Assembly: GCF_030409215.1 (NCBI RefSeq)
Contig: NZ_JAUFPL010000004.1
Location: forward strand, 74,095 to 138,094
DNA: 64,000 bases
From: Halomonas ramblicola
GTDB taxonomy: Bacteria > Pseudomonadota > Gammaproteobacteria > Pseudomonadales > Halomonadaceae
Direction: 5' to 3'
The notes beneath the pieces are model-generated. The model had not been told where the DNA came from. It saw only the letters and a list, made by a program, of their open reading frames with translations, and did not search any database. The position numbers and the translations under genes are program-made. Shown piece by piece: positions 63,973-64,000 of this stretch. Each line of letters starts with the position of its first letter. The stretch's first letter is position 1.

Positions 63973-64000
63973 ATGCCTCGCTACTCCGAGGAACGCCGAC
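63973..64000 (+). CDS. possible transposase start, cut by window edge
   Basis: An ATG preceded by AGGAG at seven bases opens a frame reading MPRYSEERR before the edge. This opening resembles helix-turn-helix transposase subunits of IS3-like elements, which often begin M-x-R-Y-S/T-E-E-R. Nine residues are too few for certainty. Confidence 0.35.

Overview
The window looks like chromosomal DNA of a halophilic gammaproteobacterium close to Halomonas (Halomonadaceae). GC is high, genes are tightly packed with many stop/start overlaps, and the gene set fits: aerobic cobalamin synthesis, SUF operon with an Rrf2 regulator, PutA without a DNA-binding domain, OpuC-type osmoprotectant transporter, DUF3549, YeaC, YqcC, PA0069-type radical SAM. 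The genus is inferred from gene content only.

Positions 1-24.6 kb are a cobalamin (B12) island, nearly all on the minus strand. Read right to left it has three blocks. Block A (24583-19098) holds late assembly and nucleotide-loop genes: cobT, cbiB, cobD, cobU, cobS, cobC and a second, degenerate CobU homologue. Block B (18685-14186) holds uptake genes btuB, btuF, btuC, btuD behind a cobalamin riboswitch. Block C (10593 to beyond base 1) holds corrin-ring genes: a ChlI/ChlD-type chelatase subunit, cobB, cobW, cobN, cobG, cobH and the start of cobI, behind a second cobalamin riboswitch. CobG and CobN indicate the aerobic pathway. A rightward FecCD-type ABC transporter (11338-14179) sits between B and C.

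Positions 24.7-33.1 kb are mostly housekeeping or poorly known genes: a radical SAM protein with a near-ideal promoter and LexA box, an alcohol dehydrogenase, DUF2797, YeaC, a rhomboid protease, a metallophosphoesterase, NAD kinase, an EamA transporter, a YqaE-type membrane protein and a CBS-domain protein. A tRNA-Gly(CCC) follows a gene-poor stretch with an orphan minus-strand terminator.

Positions 34-40.2 kb carry proline catabolism: a PruR-like AraC regulator, putA and putP. Next come OmpW, gamma-glutamylcyclotransferase, YqcC, DUF3549, the RimB/RimK pair and a helical protein of unknown role. Positions 45.6-52.4 kb are a leftward SUF operon (rrf2, sufB, sufC, sufD, sufS, sufT, then sanA) with a recognisable promoter/operator. 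A Fur-like box lies between it and a rightward NAD(P)-binding protein gene. The last 10 kb hold a histone-deacetylase-family hydrolase, a VIT1-like transporter, an FMN reductase, an M42 peptidase of the NAGGN-associated type, a PRPP-synthetase-like protein, a four-gene osmoprotectant ABC operon, a carbon-nitrogen hydrolase and a DCC-family protein. What may be the start of an insertion-sequence transposase is cut by the right edge.
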